Below, one piece after another: positions 28,601 to 36,280 of a stretch of 64,000 nucleotides of DNA (position 1 is the stretch's first letter; every line of letters starts with the position of its first letter). This stretch comes from Gordonia sputi NBRC 100414 (lineage in GTDB: Bacteria; Actinomycetota; Actinomycetes; Mycobacteriales; Mycobacteriaceae). The stretch is from NCBI RefSeq assembly GCF_000248055.1, contig NZ_BAFC01000006.1:28447-92446 (forward strand). Reading direction: 5' to 3'. The translations under genes and the position numbers were made by a program. The notes under the pieces are model-generated. The model worked only from the letters and a program-made list of their open reading frames with translations. It did no database searches and was not told where the DNA came from.

Positions 28601-29312
28601 CGCCGACACCGAATCGGCCACGGCTGCAAGCACTTCCGCAGCCGCAGTGACCGAGGACAAGCCCGCCAAGGCGAAGGGCTTCGGCATGGCCGCGGGCAAG
28701 AAGCGCCCGGGAGGCACCGGGTCGGGGGCTGCGAAGCCTGCCGCCCCGGCTGCAGAGGCGTCGGCACCTGCGGCAGCTGAGTCCGCTCCGGCTGAGAGCA
28801 CGGCGGCGGAATCCGCTCCGACACAGCCCGAGACCGGTGGCGAGGCCAGCGCTCCGGAAGAGACAACTGCCTCGACGACGTCGACTGCTACGGCCTCGGC
28901 CGCAGCGGTGACGGAGGAGAAGCCCGCCAAGGCCAAGGGCTTCGGCATGGCCGCAGGCAAGAAGCGGCCGGGCGGGGCGTCGGCACCCAAGGCCGCAGCT
29001 CCCGCAGCGTCGACTCCCGAGCCGGAAGCCGCTGCTGCAGCGGAAGCCGAGGTGCCGGAAGCTGGATCGGCCGACGCAGCGTCGGAGACTCCGGCGGAAG
29101 CACCGGCAGAGTCGGCCGAGGCGTCCACGAACGCCGCGGGCGAGGGCGAGGCAGTGTCGTCGAACGGCAGTGCAGCAGAAACCGGCGCAGCAGAAACCGG
29201 TACAGCAGAAGCCGGTGCAGCCGATGGCGGCCGCACGATCGCCGAGACCGGAGCGTCGAAGGCCAAGGGCTTCGGCATGGCCGCGGGCAAGAAGCGACCC
29301 GGCCAGCGCTGA
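25647..29312 (+). CDS. Membrane Fe-S oxidoreductase (HdrD/GlpC-like, Rv0338c type) with repetitive C-terminal tail
   Basis: The 1221-residue protein has three parts. Residues 1-250 form five or six membrane segments like the haem-b subunit of quinone-linked reductases. Residues 290-770 hold two 4Fe-4S motifs, CTECGRCQSQCP (from about residue 301) and CTTCGACVEQCP (about 420), and the CCG cysteine domains (VGCAGAYED, CAHCFNTL, YHDPCYLGRHN, and CCGAGGARMW near 676). Residues 790-1221 are an Ala/Glu/Pro-rich tail with six copies of a K-G-F-G-M type motif. It resembles Rv0338c of M. tuberculosis and probably passes electrons between a soluble donor and the quinone pool. GTG 25647 follows GAGAGGGGCCGGG. 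The stop lies in a 14-bp repeat. An aminotransferase gene follows, as in M. tuberculosis. Confidence 0.92.
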   Translation: MNATTITIGTIAAVISLFCWASFLRGVWTMVRAIAQGQKVDSTRYWPVGPRLWTMLKEFVGHTRMVKFRTVGWAHWLVMFGFMIGAIFWFEAYGQIFDPEFHWPVIGAWNVYIFADEVLGLGTVIGIMALIIIRQLNHPRMPARLSRFSGSRFGAAYFVELVVLIEGLGMIFVKTFKISSGIEDPPIWTSFFTHYFAQLFEGSSVYWVTAAAVVKLMSGMIWLAVVGANIDWGVAWHRFAAFFNIYLKREQDGGVALGAAKPMMSQGKVLDMETADPDVDAFGAGKVEDFSWKGWLDFTTCTECGRCQSQCPAWNTGKPLSPKLLIMSLRDHAQAKAPYLIAGGRKDMGGDEVGLVDAEGNVDEAKLAKIPEAARAEASRKLVGESKGAMGGGEGIVDEDGAFDPEQLGAVIDTETLWSCTTCGACVEQCPVDIEHVDHIIDMRRYQVLIESDFPTELAGMFKNLENKGNPWGQNASARINWIDEMDIEIPVFGADVESFEGFEYLFWVGCAGAYEDRAKKTTKAVAELLDIAAVNFMVLGEGETCTGDSARRAGNEFLFQMLAQQNIETINGVFETAPTQRKKVVVTCAHCFNTLSNEYPQLGAKYEVVHHTQLLNRLVREKRLVPVAPMGEGVTYHDPCYLGRHNKVYDAPRELMEASGSTLREMPRHGERSMCCGAGGARMWMEEQIGKRINIDRVDEALDTLASAKGGPANGASGSNDEAPQKIATGCPFCRVMLTDGVTARTSGTENEGKIEVVDVSQMLLDSVKRGLPEVKRGGRFLGPGSKPAPEPEPEPEKEKVAAAAPAAAAAGAATDAKPKPKVGLGMKGGKKPGAGSAATKAPAASAPAASTETASAPAASAETTEKKPASKGFGMKGGMKKPGAAAKPASAQPAPAQAESSAAVEDAASDTAAASDAGAASATADAPKPAKAKGFGMAAGKRPGAKKPGAASTANAAAADAGVTAAAENKVAETESAPDAAPTADTESATAASTSAAAVTEDKPAKAKGFGMAAGKKRPGGTGSGAAKPAAPAAEASAPAAAESAPAESTAAESAPTQPETGGEASAPEETTASTTSTATASAAAVTEEKPAKAKGFGMAAGKKRPGGASAPKAAAPAASTPEPEAAAAAEAEVPEAGSADAASETPAEAPAESAEASTNAAGEGEAVSSNGSAAETGAAETGTAEAGAADGGRTIAETGASKAKGFGMAAGKKRPGQR

Positions 29313-29349
29313 TCGGCCAGGGCTGATCGGCCAGGGCTGATCGGCCAGG
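29308..29349. repeat. Three 14-bp tandem repeats across a stop codon
   Basis: GCTGATCGGCCAGG is repeated exactly at 29308, 29322 and 29336, with degenerate copies to about 29387. The TGA triplets at 29310, 29324 and 29338 fall in all three frames, and the first is the stop codon of the Fe-S oxidoreductase gene. Confidence 0.9.
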
Positions 29350-29389
29350 GCTACGGCCCGCACTGATCGGCCAGCACTGATCGACCGTC

Positions 29390-29460
29390 CGTCAGAAACA
29401 CGCGTTTCTGACGCCTGCGAGTGAAGTTTTCCTCGCACGTGTCAGAGGCGCGTGTTTCTG
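29390..29460. repeat. Nested palindromes upstream of the aminotransferase gene
   Basis: CGTCAGAAAC-ACGC-GTTTCTGACG (29390-29413) is a perfect inverted repeat. TGCGAG (29416) pairs with CTCGCA (29432). CGCGTGTTTCTG (29449-29460) is the complement of the first arm again. The set could act as a terminator for the upstream gene or as a mobile palindromic element. Confidence 0.6.
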
Positions 29461-29514
29461 CATTTCCGACGGCCCGAAAAAATCGATTTGCCTGCGGCTG
29501 AGACAATTGAACCC

Positions 29515-30768
29515 GTGAGTAGGCCGTATGTATCGCACCTGAACCAGAACCTCAAGCCGTTGGAGCAGTCCGAGAAGCTGCAGAACGTCTGCTACGAGAT
29601 CCGTGGGCCTGTGCACGCGCATGCGGCGCGACTCGAGGCCGAGGGCCATCGGATCATGAAGCTGAACATCGGCAACCCGGCGCTGTTCGGCTTCGAGGCG
29701 CCAGACGTGATCATGCGCGACATGATCCACGCGCTGCCGTACTCGCAGGGCTATTCGGAATCGGCCGGCGTGCTCTCGGCCCGACGCGCGGTGGTCACCC
29801 GCTATGAGCTCCTCCCCGACTTCCCGTACTTCGACGTCGACGACGTGATCCTCGGCAACGGTGTCTCCGAGCTCATCACCATGACGATGCAGGCGCTTCT
29901 CAACAACGGCGACGAGGTGCTGATCCCCGCGCCCGACTATCCCCTCTGGACGGCCATGACGGCCCTCTCCGGCGGCACGGCCGTGCATTATCGCTGCGAC
30001 GAGGACAACGACTGGAACCCCGACATCGCCGACATCGAGGCGAAGATCACCGACCGCACCAAGGCGATCGTCGTCATCAATCCCAACAACCCCACGGGAG
30101 CTGTCTACTCGCGCGAGGTGCTCGAGCAACTCGTAGACGTCGCCCGACGCCACTCGCTGCTCATCCTCGCCGACGAGATATACGACAAGATCCTCTACGA
30201 CGACGCTGAGCACATCAACATCGCGTCGCTTGCCCCCGACCTGTTCTGCCTGACGTTCAACGGGCTCTCGAAGGCGTACCGGGTCTGTGGCTATCGGGCT
30301 GGCTGGGTGGTGCTCACCGGCCCCAAGGACCACGCCAAGGGCTTCATCGAGGGCCTGGGCATCCTGGCGTCGACGCGCCTGTGTGCGAACGTCCCCGGCC
30401 AGCATGCGATCCAGGTGGCCCTCGGCGGGTACCAGAGCATCGAGGCTCTCGTGGCGCCCGGTGGACGCCTCTACGAGCAGCGCAACGTGACGTGGGAGAA
30501 GCTCAACGAGATCCCCGGCGTCAGTTGCGTCAAGCCCAAGGGTGCGCTCTACGCGTTCCCCCGCCTCGATCCCGAGGTCTACGAGATCCACAACGACGAG
30601 CTCTTCGTCCAGGACCTGCTGCTGCAGGAGAAGATCCTGGTGGTGCAGGGCAGCGGGTTCAACCTCGACGATCAGAACCACTTCCGCATCGTCACGCTCC
30701 CCTGGTCGCGCGATCTCAAGGACGCCGTCGAACGGATCGGCAACTTCCTGTCGTCCTATCGCCAGTAG
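29515..30768 (+). CDS. Alanine/aspartate aminotransferase, AlaA type
   Basis: The 417-residue fold-type I PLP enzyme closely follows the AlaA pattern: SEKLQNVCYEIRGPVHAHA, then MKLNIGNPALFGFEAPD, PNNPTGAVYSREVLEQL, ADEIYDKILYD, and the PLP lysine in NGLSKAYRVCGYRAGW (about residue 252). AlaA makes alanine from pyruvate and glutamate. The orthologue in M. tuberculosis (Rv0337c, listed as aspC) lies next to the same Fe-S oxidoreductase. GTG 29515 (MSRPYVSHLNQ) is preferred: GACAAT sits seven bases before it and suggests a leaderless message. The 63-bp open extension upstream lies over palindromes. The stop codon is in a 17-bp repeat. Confidence 0.92.
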   Translation: MSRPYVSHLNQNLKPLEQSEKLQNVCYEIRGPVHAHAARLEAEGHRIMKLNIGNPALFGFEAPDVIMRDMIHALPYSQGYSESAGVLSARRAVVTRYELLPDFPYFDVDDVILGNGVSELITMTMQALLNNGDEVLIPAPDYPLWTAMTALSGGTAVHYRCDEDNDWNPDIADIEAKITDRTKAIVVINPNNPTGAVYSREVLEQLVDVARRHSLLILADEIYDKILYDDAEHINIASLAPDLFCLTFNGLSKAYRVCGYRAGWVVLTGPKDHAKGFIEGLGILASTRLCANVPGQHAIQVALGGYQSIEALVAPGGRLYEQRNVTWEKLNEIPGVSCVKPKGALYAFPRLDPEVYEIHNDELFVQDLLLQEKILVVQGSGFNLDDQNHFRIVTLPWSRDLKDAVERIGNFLSSYRQ

Positions 30769-30786
30769 TGTCGTATCGCCAGTAGT
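30753..30786. repeat. 17-bp duplication across a stop codon
   Basis: GTC(C/G)TATCGCCAGTAGT occurs at 30753-30769 and 30770-30786. TAG at 30766 is the stop codon of the aminotransferase gene, and the copy at 30783 lies in another frame. A third partial copy (TTCGCCAGCAG) follows. Confidence 0.8.
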
Positions 30787-30948
30787 TTCGCCAGCAGAAG
30801 CACCCCCGATGACCTGCGGCGCAGCACCTTCTGCGCGATTCGCCGATCCCTGCCCGCGCGTTATGTGACACTCTTCGTTGTCACCGTCTCTGGACATAGC
30901 TGTGACGCTCGGTTACGTTAACCAGATCACGGTTCGAAGGGGTCACGT

Positions 30949-31950
30949 ATGAAGCAGTGGGTCGAACGACTCATCGACGTCGACGGCGTACGGCTCGCGA
31001 CTTTCGAGTTCGACGATCCTGCCGGCGACACGTCGGCCGTCGCAGGCGCAGGCAACCCAGCGGACCCAGACGGTACCGATGCAGCCGACCGTCCGACGGT
31101 GCTGTTCGTGCACGGCTGGCCGGATACGCATCACGTGTGGACCGAGGTCGCGGAGCGTCTTTCCGACGACTTCCGGGTCGTCGCGTACGACACCCGCGGA
31201 CTCGGCGTCTCCGATAATCCGCGTGGGGTGTCGGCATACCGCATCGAAACGCTCGCGGACGACCTGTACGCGGTCGCCGCCGCGGTGAGCCCCGACGCGC
31301 CAGTCCATGTGGTAGCGCACGACTGGGGCTCCATCCAGTCATGGGAGGCGATGTCGCGCCCCGACGCCACAGATCACTTCGCGTCGTTCACCACCATCTC
31401 TGGCCCGTGCCTGGACCACGTGGGAGTGCTCCTGCGCGAGAACATCTCTCATCCGACGCCACGTCGAGCGCTCGACACCCTGCTGCAATCGTTCTTCTCG
31501 ACCTACATCGTGCTGCTGCACCTACCGTTCGGTCCGACGCTGATCTCCGCGACACTCGGCTCACCGGGCGCGTGGCGACGATTCCTGCGGCTCATGGACG
31601 GTACGCCTGCCGAGCAGATCGTCACCGCGCCCTCGCTGCGGAACGACATGCGTTCCGGCGCGCGGTATTACCGAGCGAACATGGTGCGTAAGGTCGGCAA
31701 ACCCAACCCGCGCACGACTCACGTTCCGGTTCTGGAGATGGTCAATACCCGCGACTTCGCGGTGCGAACTCACCTGCTGCGCAACACGAACCGATTCGCG
31801 CCCGATCTCACACGTCTCGAGTCACCGACCCCGCACTGGGCTCCGACGACCAACCCCGGTTACGTTGCCGACTCGATCCGCGAGTTCGTACGACGCATCG
31901 CCGCCCGAACATCCACCGCGACGACCCCCGACCGCGCCGCTATCCGCTGA
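30949..31950 (+). CDS. Alpha/beta hydrolase, epoxide-hydrolase-like (EphD N-terminal type)
   Basis: The 333-residue hydrolase has VLFVHGWPDTHHVW (oxyanion motif HGWPD), the nucleophile Asp in VVAHDWGSIQSWE, and a C-terminal His candidate in SPTPHWAP. The Asp nucleophile and the pattern YDTRGLGVSDNPRG resemble the hydrolase half of mycobacterial EphD proteins. It may open an epoxide or cleave an ester. ATG 30949 is supported by GAAGGGG six bases upstream. Two genes for a predicted diiron protein and a reductase follow with gaps of 26 and 22 bp, so the three form an operon. GTGACA and TGTCAC (30865-30884) form an inverted repeat in the promoter region. Confidence 0.85.
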   Translation: MKQWVERLIDVDGVRLATFEFDDPAGDTSAVAGAGNPADPDGTDAADRPTVLFVHGWPDTHHVWTEVAERLSDDFRVVAYDTRGLGVSDNPRGVSAYRIETLADDLYAVAAAVSPDAPVHVVAHDWGSIQSWEAMSRPDATDHFASFTTISGPCLDHVGVLLRENISHPTPRRALDTLLQSFFSTYIVLLHLPFGPTLISATLGSPGAWRRFLRLMDGTPAEQIVTAPSLRNDMRSGARYYRANMVRKVGKPNPRTTHVPVLEMVNTRDFAVRTHLLRNTNRFAPDLTRLESPTPHWAPTTNPGYVADSIREFVRRIAARTSTATTPDRAAIR

Positions 31951-31976
31951 CCTGCCATCGCGAAGGAGTTTCTCCC

Positions 31977-32918
31977 GTGCACTCACACGCCGAGAGGGTG
32001 AACACCACCTCAGCATTCGCACCGCACCCATCCACGCCACAAGACAACGACACCGATCCCGGTGATGTCGAGCTTCACGCACGCAACGTGGCATTCGACT
32101 GGAGCGACGTTCCGCTGCACTGGATTCCGGGTCATCCAATCGCTTCCGACTTCATCAGCGTGCTCAATCTGCTTCTCCCCGAGGGAGAGCGCTGGTTTGT
32201 CCAGACCTACAACGAAGCGCTCCCCCTGGTTCGTGACGAAGAACTGGCTGCGACGATGCGCGGCTTCATCGGCCAGGAGGCCATGCACGCGGAGGCACAC
32301 GACCACGTGCTCTGGGAATTCCTCGACCACCACGGAATCGACCCACGGCCGTACTGTCGCCAGATGGAGTGGGTCTTCCGAAAGGTGTTGGGCCCGTTGG
32401 AGAAGGGCAGCGTGGAGGCCAAGCAGAAGCACCTCATCGAGCGCCTGTGGCTCATCGCAGCCATAGAGCACTACACCGCGATCCTCGGCGATTTCGCGCT
32501 GAACAACACCTGGACTGAGGTCGGCGCCAACCCGACAATGACCGACCTGTTCGTCTGGCATGGCGCTGAAGAGGTCGAACACCGAGCTGTCGCACACGAC
32601 GTCGCGGTCTACTTCGGCGACAGCTATCTACGCCGTGGCCGAGCGATGCTGATCGCATTGCCCACCCTGTTACTCCTGCTGTTCCGTGGCTTCCGATTCA
32701 TCACTCATCAAGATCAGTCGATTCGCCACAACAACTACTTCTTTCGGCAGTACCACTACTGGCGCGGGGTGCGCGCGGGCGTGTTACCGACGGTTCGCAG
32801 CGTGCTCTTCGCGACGGTGAGCTACTTCCGCCCTGGATTCCATCCCAGCGAAATCGGTTCCACTGCACAGGCTGTCGCCTACCTGGCCTCATCGCCCGCA
32901 GCACGCAACGCCTCCTGA
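31977..32918 (+). CDS. Predicted diiron/ferritin-like protein of the 'metal-dependent hydrolase' family (PF10118 type)
   Basis: The 313-residue protein matches the family annotated as predicted metal-dependent hydrolase. Its helices carry a ferritin-like ligand set: Glu in LPEGERWF, E-x-x-H in GQEAMHAEAHD, Glu-His in AAIEHYTAILGDF, and E-x-x-H in HGAEEVEHRAVAHD. Two E-x-x-H motifs with flanking carboxylates suggest a diiron oxygenase or desaturase-like enzyme rather than a hydrolase. Near residue 235, LLLLLFRGFRF may touch the membrane. GTG 31977 has GAAGGAG at good spacing. The next gene encodes a suitable electron donor. Confidence 0.8.
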   Translation: MHSHAERVNTTSAFAPHPSTPQDNDTDPGDVELHARNVAFDWSDVPLHWIPGHPIASDFISVLNLLLPEGERWFVQTYNEALPLVRDEELAATMRGFIGQEAMHAEAHDHVLWEFLDHHGIDPRPYCRQMEWVFRKVLGPLEKGSVEAKQKHLIERLWLIAAIEHYTAILGDFALNNTWTEVGANPTMTDLFVWHGAEEVEHRAVAHDVAVYFGDSYLRRGRAMLIALPTLLLLLFRGFRFITHQDQSIRHNNYFFRQYHYWRGVRAGVLPTVRSVLFATVSYFRPGFHPSEIGSTAQAVAYLASSPAARNAS

Positions 32919-32940
32919 GTACCCACGAGAACACGAGACC

Positions 32941-34080
32941 ATGAATCAACGTGCTCATCCGCACACCACCGAGATGACCTCGCCGCCACCCCATCTCTAT
33001 GGACGGTGGCGCCACGACCCGCTGATGCGGTTCGGCACCGTTTTGTCCAAGACGTGGCTACCGTTTTGGCGTCCGTTCTCGCCGCTGCGGCCGACGGCCG
33101 AGAACGACGGTGTCACCACGCTGCGCATTGTGCGACGAGAGGTCGTCGCGCAAGACGAGAACGTCGTCGCGTTGACGTTCGCAGGCCTCGACGATCAGAT
33201 GCTTGAACGTTGGCATGCCGGAGCACATCTCGACCTCCTACTGCCGTCGGGAAGAATGCGCGAGTACTCGCTGTGCGGCGACCCTGCCGATCGATACAAC
33301 TACCGCATCGCCGTGCGGCGCATCCCCGACGGCGGTGGCGGTTCGATCGAGGTACACGACACCCTGCGCGTCGGCGACACCGTGTCGATCAAAGGGCCGC
33401 GCAACGCTTTTCCGATCGCATTGCCCGGCTATGGATCTCGTGCCAGCTCGCTCCGGTTCGTCGCTGCGGGCATTGGCATCACGCCGATCCTGCCCATGCT
33501 GGCGGCCGCCGAGCGCCTCGGTCTCGACTGGTCGATGATCTACACCGGTCGCAGCATGGACTCGATCCCGTTCCGCGACGAGGTCGCGCGATTCGGCGAC
33601 AAGATCACCATCCGCACCGACGACGAGCACGGTCTGCCGAGTATGGAGGAGTTGCTCGGACCGATCGACCCCCAGACCGGAAGAGCCCCATCAGGTCTCG
33701 CGGTCTACTGCTGCGGCCCGGTACCGATGTTGGAATCGTTGCGGCGCCATCTACACGACCGCCCCGACATCGAACTGCACTATGAGCGTTTCAGTCCGCC
33801 GCCGGTGGAGAACGGTCGTCCGTTCACCGTGACGATCGCGTCGACCGGGCAGCAGATCGACGTCGCGGCAAACGAGACCTTGCTGAGCGCGCTGCGCGAA
33901 GAGGTTCCGTCAGTGCCGTATTCATGCCGCCAGGGTTTCTGTGGCACATGCAAGATCAGGACGTTGTCGGGGGCAATCGACCACCGCGACAACATCCTGA
34001 CCGAGCCGGAGCGCGCAGCGGGCTCCATACTCACCTGCGTCTCACGCGCCGGTGGCGATCACCTGACCGTCGACCTCTGA
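32941..34080 (+). CDS. Flavin/2Fe-2S oxidoreductase (phthalate-dioxygenase-reductase/VanB type)
   Basis: The 379-residue protein has the three domains of PDR-type reductases: a flavin-binding barrel (REYSLCGDPAD), an NAD(P)H domain (FVAAGIGITPILPML, then YCCGPVPMLESL), and a C-terminal 2Fe-2S ferredoxin domain with CRQGFCGTCKIR and a last Cys in LTCVSR. Such proteins pass electrons from NAD(P)H to an oxygenase partner, here most simply the diiron protein encoded 22 bp upstream. The N-terminal extension of about 65 residues is longer than usual. The 3' end overlaps the convergent MFS gene by 39 bp. Confidence 0.9.
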   Translation: MNQRAHPHTTEMTSPPPHLYGRWRHDPLMRFGTVLSKTWLPFWRPFSPLRPTAENDGVTTLRIVRREVVAQDENVVALTFAGLDDQMLERWHAGAHLDLLLPSGRMREYSLCGDPADRYNYRIAVRRIPDGGGGSIEVHDTLRVGDTVSIKGPRNAFPIALPGYGSRASSLRFVAAGIGITPILPMLAAAERLGLDWSMIYTGRSMDSIPFRDEVARFGDKITIRTDDEHGLPSMEELLGPIDPQTGRAPSGLAVYCCGPVPMLESLRRHLHDRPDIELHYERFSPPPVENGRPFTVTIASTGQQIDVAANETLLSALREEVPSVPYSCRQGFCGTCKIRTLSGAIDHRDNILTEPERAAGSILTCVSRAGGDHLTVDL

Positions 34081-35607
34081 GTGCGCTTCCGACGTGAGTT
34101 CGACAGCGCGCGAATGACTTTCGCCGCGCAGGAGAACCGCAGCGGCAACGGCGGCCACGGCTGTCACCGAAACCGCCACCCAGACCGCGCTGTGTAGCCC
34201 TTCGACGAAGACCTCCTGCACGGCGATGGTCATACGGCCGGAGATCGACTCAGGGGCGCGGGCAGCGACCTCCGCTCCGCTCATCACCGACTGTTCGGCC
34301 ATCTCGGCAATCTGGCGTGGAAGTCCCAGTGCTCCAATCCTTTCCGATACGGTCGACGCGTACACCGAGGTGAGCACCGAGCCGAGCACGGCCACGCCCA
34401 GTGTTCCACCGATCTCGCGCGTCGTGTCGTTGACGGCACTGCCAGCGCCCGCCTGCTCCGGTTGCAGCGAGCTCATGATCACGTGCGTGCACGGACCCGT
34501 GATCGCGGCTAGGCCCGTAGCCATCAGCGCCATCGACCAGATGATGAGTTCCCAGTATCCCGACATCCGTGACGAGATCTCTACCAGCGCAAAGCCTGCC
34601 GACATCAGGACAGCTCCCGAGGTCACCACCCACCGTGGCCCGAATCGGTGTGCCAGCGCCATGGCGACCGGCGAGCAGACCGCGGTCACGAGCGCGAAAG
34701 GCAGTGTGCGCAGGCCCGCTTCGAACGGTCCGTACCCCTTCACCGCCTGGAAGACCTGGGTGATCAGGAAGATGAAACCGAACAGCGAGAAGAACGCGAC
34801 TGCCACCATCCCCGCTGCTGCCGCGAACCTGCGGTTGGCGAACAGCGTGAGGTCGAGGATCGGGTGCGCGACCACGAGTTCACGCCACACGAAGAGTCCG
34901 ATAACTACAATCGCCACAACGAGTCCCACGATGGTTCGAGCATCGGTCCACCCGTGGTGAGGACCTTCGATCACCGAATAGGTGAGCAGGCCGAGTCCGA
35001 TGACCGACAGCACCAGGCCGACGACGTCGAACCGCGACACCGATTCCGGTCGCGTGCCGGGTACCACCGCGAGTACCGCGATTGCGGTCACCGCCGCGAT
35101 GGGCAGGCTGACCCAGAACACCGACGCCCACGAGTAATGCTCGAGCAGCCACCCTCCGAGCACCGGCCCGATCGCCACGGCGATTCCCGACGTCGCACCC
35201 CAGATGCCGACCGCCGTGGCACGTTGCTTCCCTTCCGGGAAGATCGCGACGATCAGAGCAAGCGTCGCGGGAAAGACCAGTGCCGCGAACACCCCCAGTC
35301 CGGCACGCGCGGCGATCAGTTGACCCAGCGTGTTCGACGACGCGGCCAGGGCCGACACCCCGGCGAAGCCCGCGATACCCACCAGGAGCATCCGGCGATG
35401 CCCGAACCGGTCGCCGAGGTAGCCGCCGGTGAGAAGCAGCCCGGCGAAGACGAGCGTGTACGCGTCGACGATCCACTGCAATCCCGAGATCCCCGCCCCG
35501 AGATCGCGCGACATCGTCGGCAACGCGACATTGACGATCGTGTTGTCGACCATCACCAAGAGCTCAGCCAAACACAGCGCACACAGCGCCAACCAGCGAG
35601 AACGCAT
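34042..35607 (-). CDS. DHA2-type MFS drug exporter
   Basis: The 521-residue protein has 14 predicted membrane segments and the DHA2 (QacA/EmrB) signature: motif D1 LLVMVDNTIVNVALPTM in helix 1, motif A GYLGDRFGHRRM between helices 2 and 3, and motif C GIAVAIGPVLGGWLLEH in helix 5. It should export drugs or toxic compounds with proton uptake. It is divergent from a TetR gene, and two palindromes in the 87-bp gap are the likely operators. The end overlaps the reductase gene tail-to-tail. Confidence 0.92.
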   Translation of the reverse strand: MRSRWLALCALCLAELLVMVDNTIVNVALPTMSRDLGAGISGLQWIVDAYTLVFAGLLLTGGYLGDRFGHRRMLLVGIAGFAGVSALAASSNTLGQLIAARAGLGVFAALVFPATLALIVAIFPEGKQRATAVGIWGATSGIAVAIGPVLGGWLLEHYSWASVFWVSLPIAAVTAIAVLAVVPGTRPESVSRFDVVGLVLSVIGLGLLTYSVIEGPHHGWTDARTIVGLVVAIVVIGLFVWRELVVAHPILDLTLFANRRFAAAAGMVAVAFFSLFGFIFLITQVFQAVKGYGPFEAGLRTLPFALVTAVCSPVAMALAHRFGPRWVVTSGAVLMSAGFALVEISSRMSGYWELIIWSMALMATGLAAITGPCTHVIMSSLQPEQAGAGSAVNDTTREIGGTLGVAVLGSVLTSVYASTVSERIGALGLPRQIAEMAEQSVMSGAEVAARAPESISGRMTIAVQEVFVEGLHSAVWVAVSVTAVAAVAAAVLLRGESHSRAVELTSEAHSEVDGQVIATGA

Positions 35608-35646
35608 GCGACTCCCCTTCGATGTGGATTACTGTTCCACAGTTGT

Positions 35647-35680
35647 AGAACATTGTTCTTATCTAGAAGAACACTGTTCT
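35647..35680. promoter_or_regulatory. Paired TetR-type operators between MFS and TetR genes
   Basis: AGAACATTGTTCT (35647-35659) and AGAACACTGTTCT (35668-35680) are near-identical perfect-arm palindromes with centres 21 bp apart, two turns of the helix. They sit between the divergent efflux and TetR genes and overlap the place where both promoters must lie. Confidence 0.85.
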
Positions 35681-35694
35681 AGTAGGTTGTCAAT

Positions 35695-36273
35695 ATGGCT
35701 TCTTCACGAGGTACGCGTCGTACCCCGGCGACCGAGGTACGCACGAATCTCATCGCGTCCGGGCGTCGAATCCTGGAACGAGACGGGGTCGCCGGACTCA
35801 CCGTTCGGGCGGTCGCCACCGACGCCGGCGTCGCACCCATGGGGGTCTACAACCACTTCGACGGCAAGGAAGGGTTACTCGACGCCCTGGTCAGCGACGC
35901 CTTTGTCGAGTTCGCGCGCATGATCGACGTGACAGACGACGACGCCCGAGAGAGGTTGGCGCACAGCGGCAGGGCCTACCGGGAGTTCGCGCGACGCTAC
36001 CCAGTCGCGTACTCGCTGATGTTCTCGCGCGAGCACCATCCCGACTCCGACGTCGCCGACCACGCCTTCGCGGTCCTGACCGACCACATCAGATACGGTC
36101 AGAACGCGGGACTACTCATGAAGATCGATCCATACCAGGCGACGATGCAGGTCTGGAGCTGCGTTCACGGTGCGGTCTCGTTGGAGTTGGCGGGCACCCA
36201 TCCCCCGACGATCGATCCCACCGAGAACTACGAGCACGTATTGGCCATGGTGGTCCGCGGTCTGAGCTCGTGA
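35695..36273 (+). CDS. TetR family repressor, probable regulator of the adjacent efflux pump
   Basis: The 192-residue protein begins with a TetR DNA-binding domain (GVAGLTVRAVATDAGVAPMGVYNHFDGKEGLL region, residues about 30-62) followed by a helical ligand domain with TetR_C features. It is divergent from the DHA2 exporter, and two palindromes in the shared promoter suggest it represses both genes. ATG 35695 has no good Shine-Dalgarno. TAGGTT lies six bases before it, which suggests a leaderless message. A MerR gene follows after 7 bp and is probably co-transcribed. Confidence 0.9.
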   Translation: MASSRGTRRTPATEVRTNLIASGRRILERDGVAGLTVRAVATDAGVAPMGVYNHFDGKEGLLDALVSDAFVEFARMIDVTDDDARERLAHSGRAYREFARRYPVAYSLMFSREHHPDSDVADHAFAVLTDHIRYGQNAGLLMKIDPYQATMQVWSCVHGAVSLELAGTHPPTIDPTENYEHVLAMVVRGLSS

Positions 36274-36280
36274 TGCGAGA

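Noticed and set aside
26097..29438. A 1113-codon open frame on the minus strand opposite the Fe-S oxidoreductase
   Set aside because: It mirrors the codon structure of the real gene, has no domain, is Arg/Leu/Cys-rich nonsense and lacks a ribosome-binding site. High GC makes such long shadow frames common.
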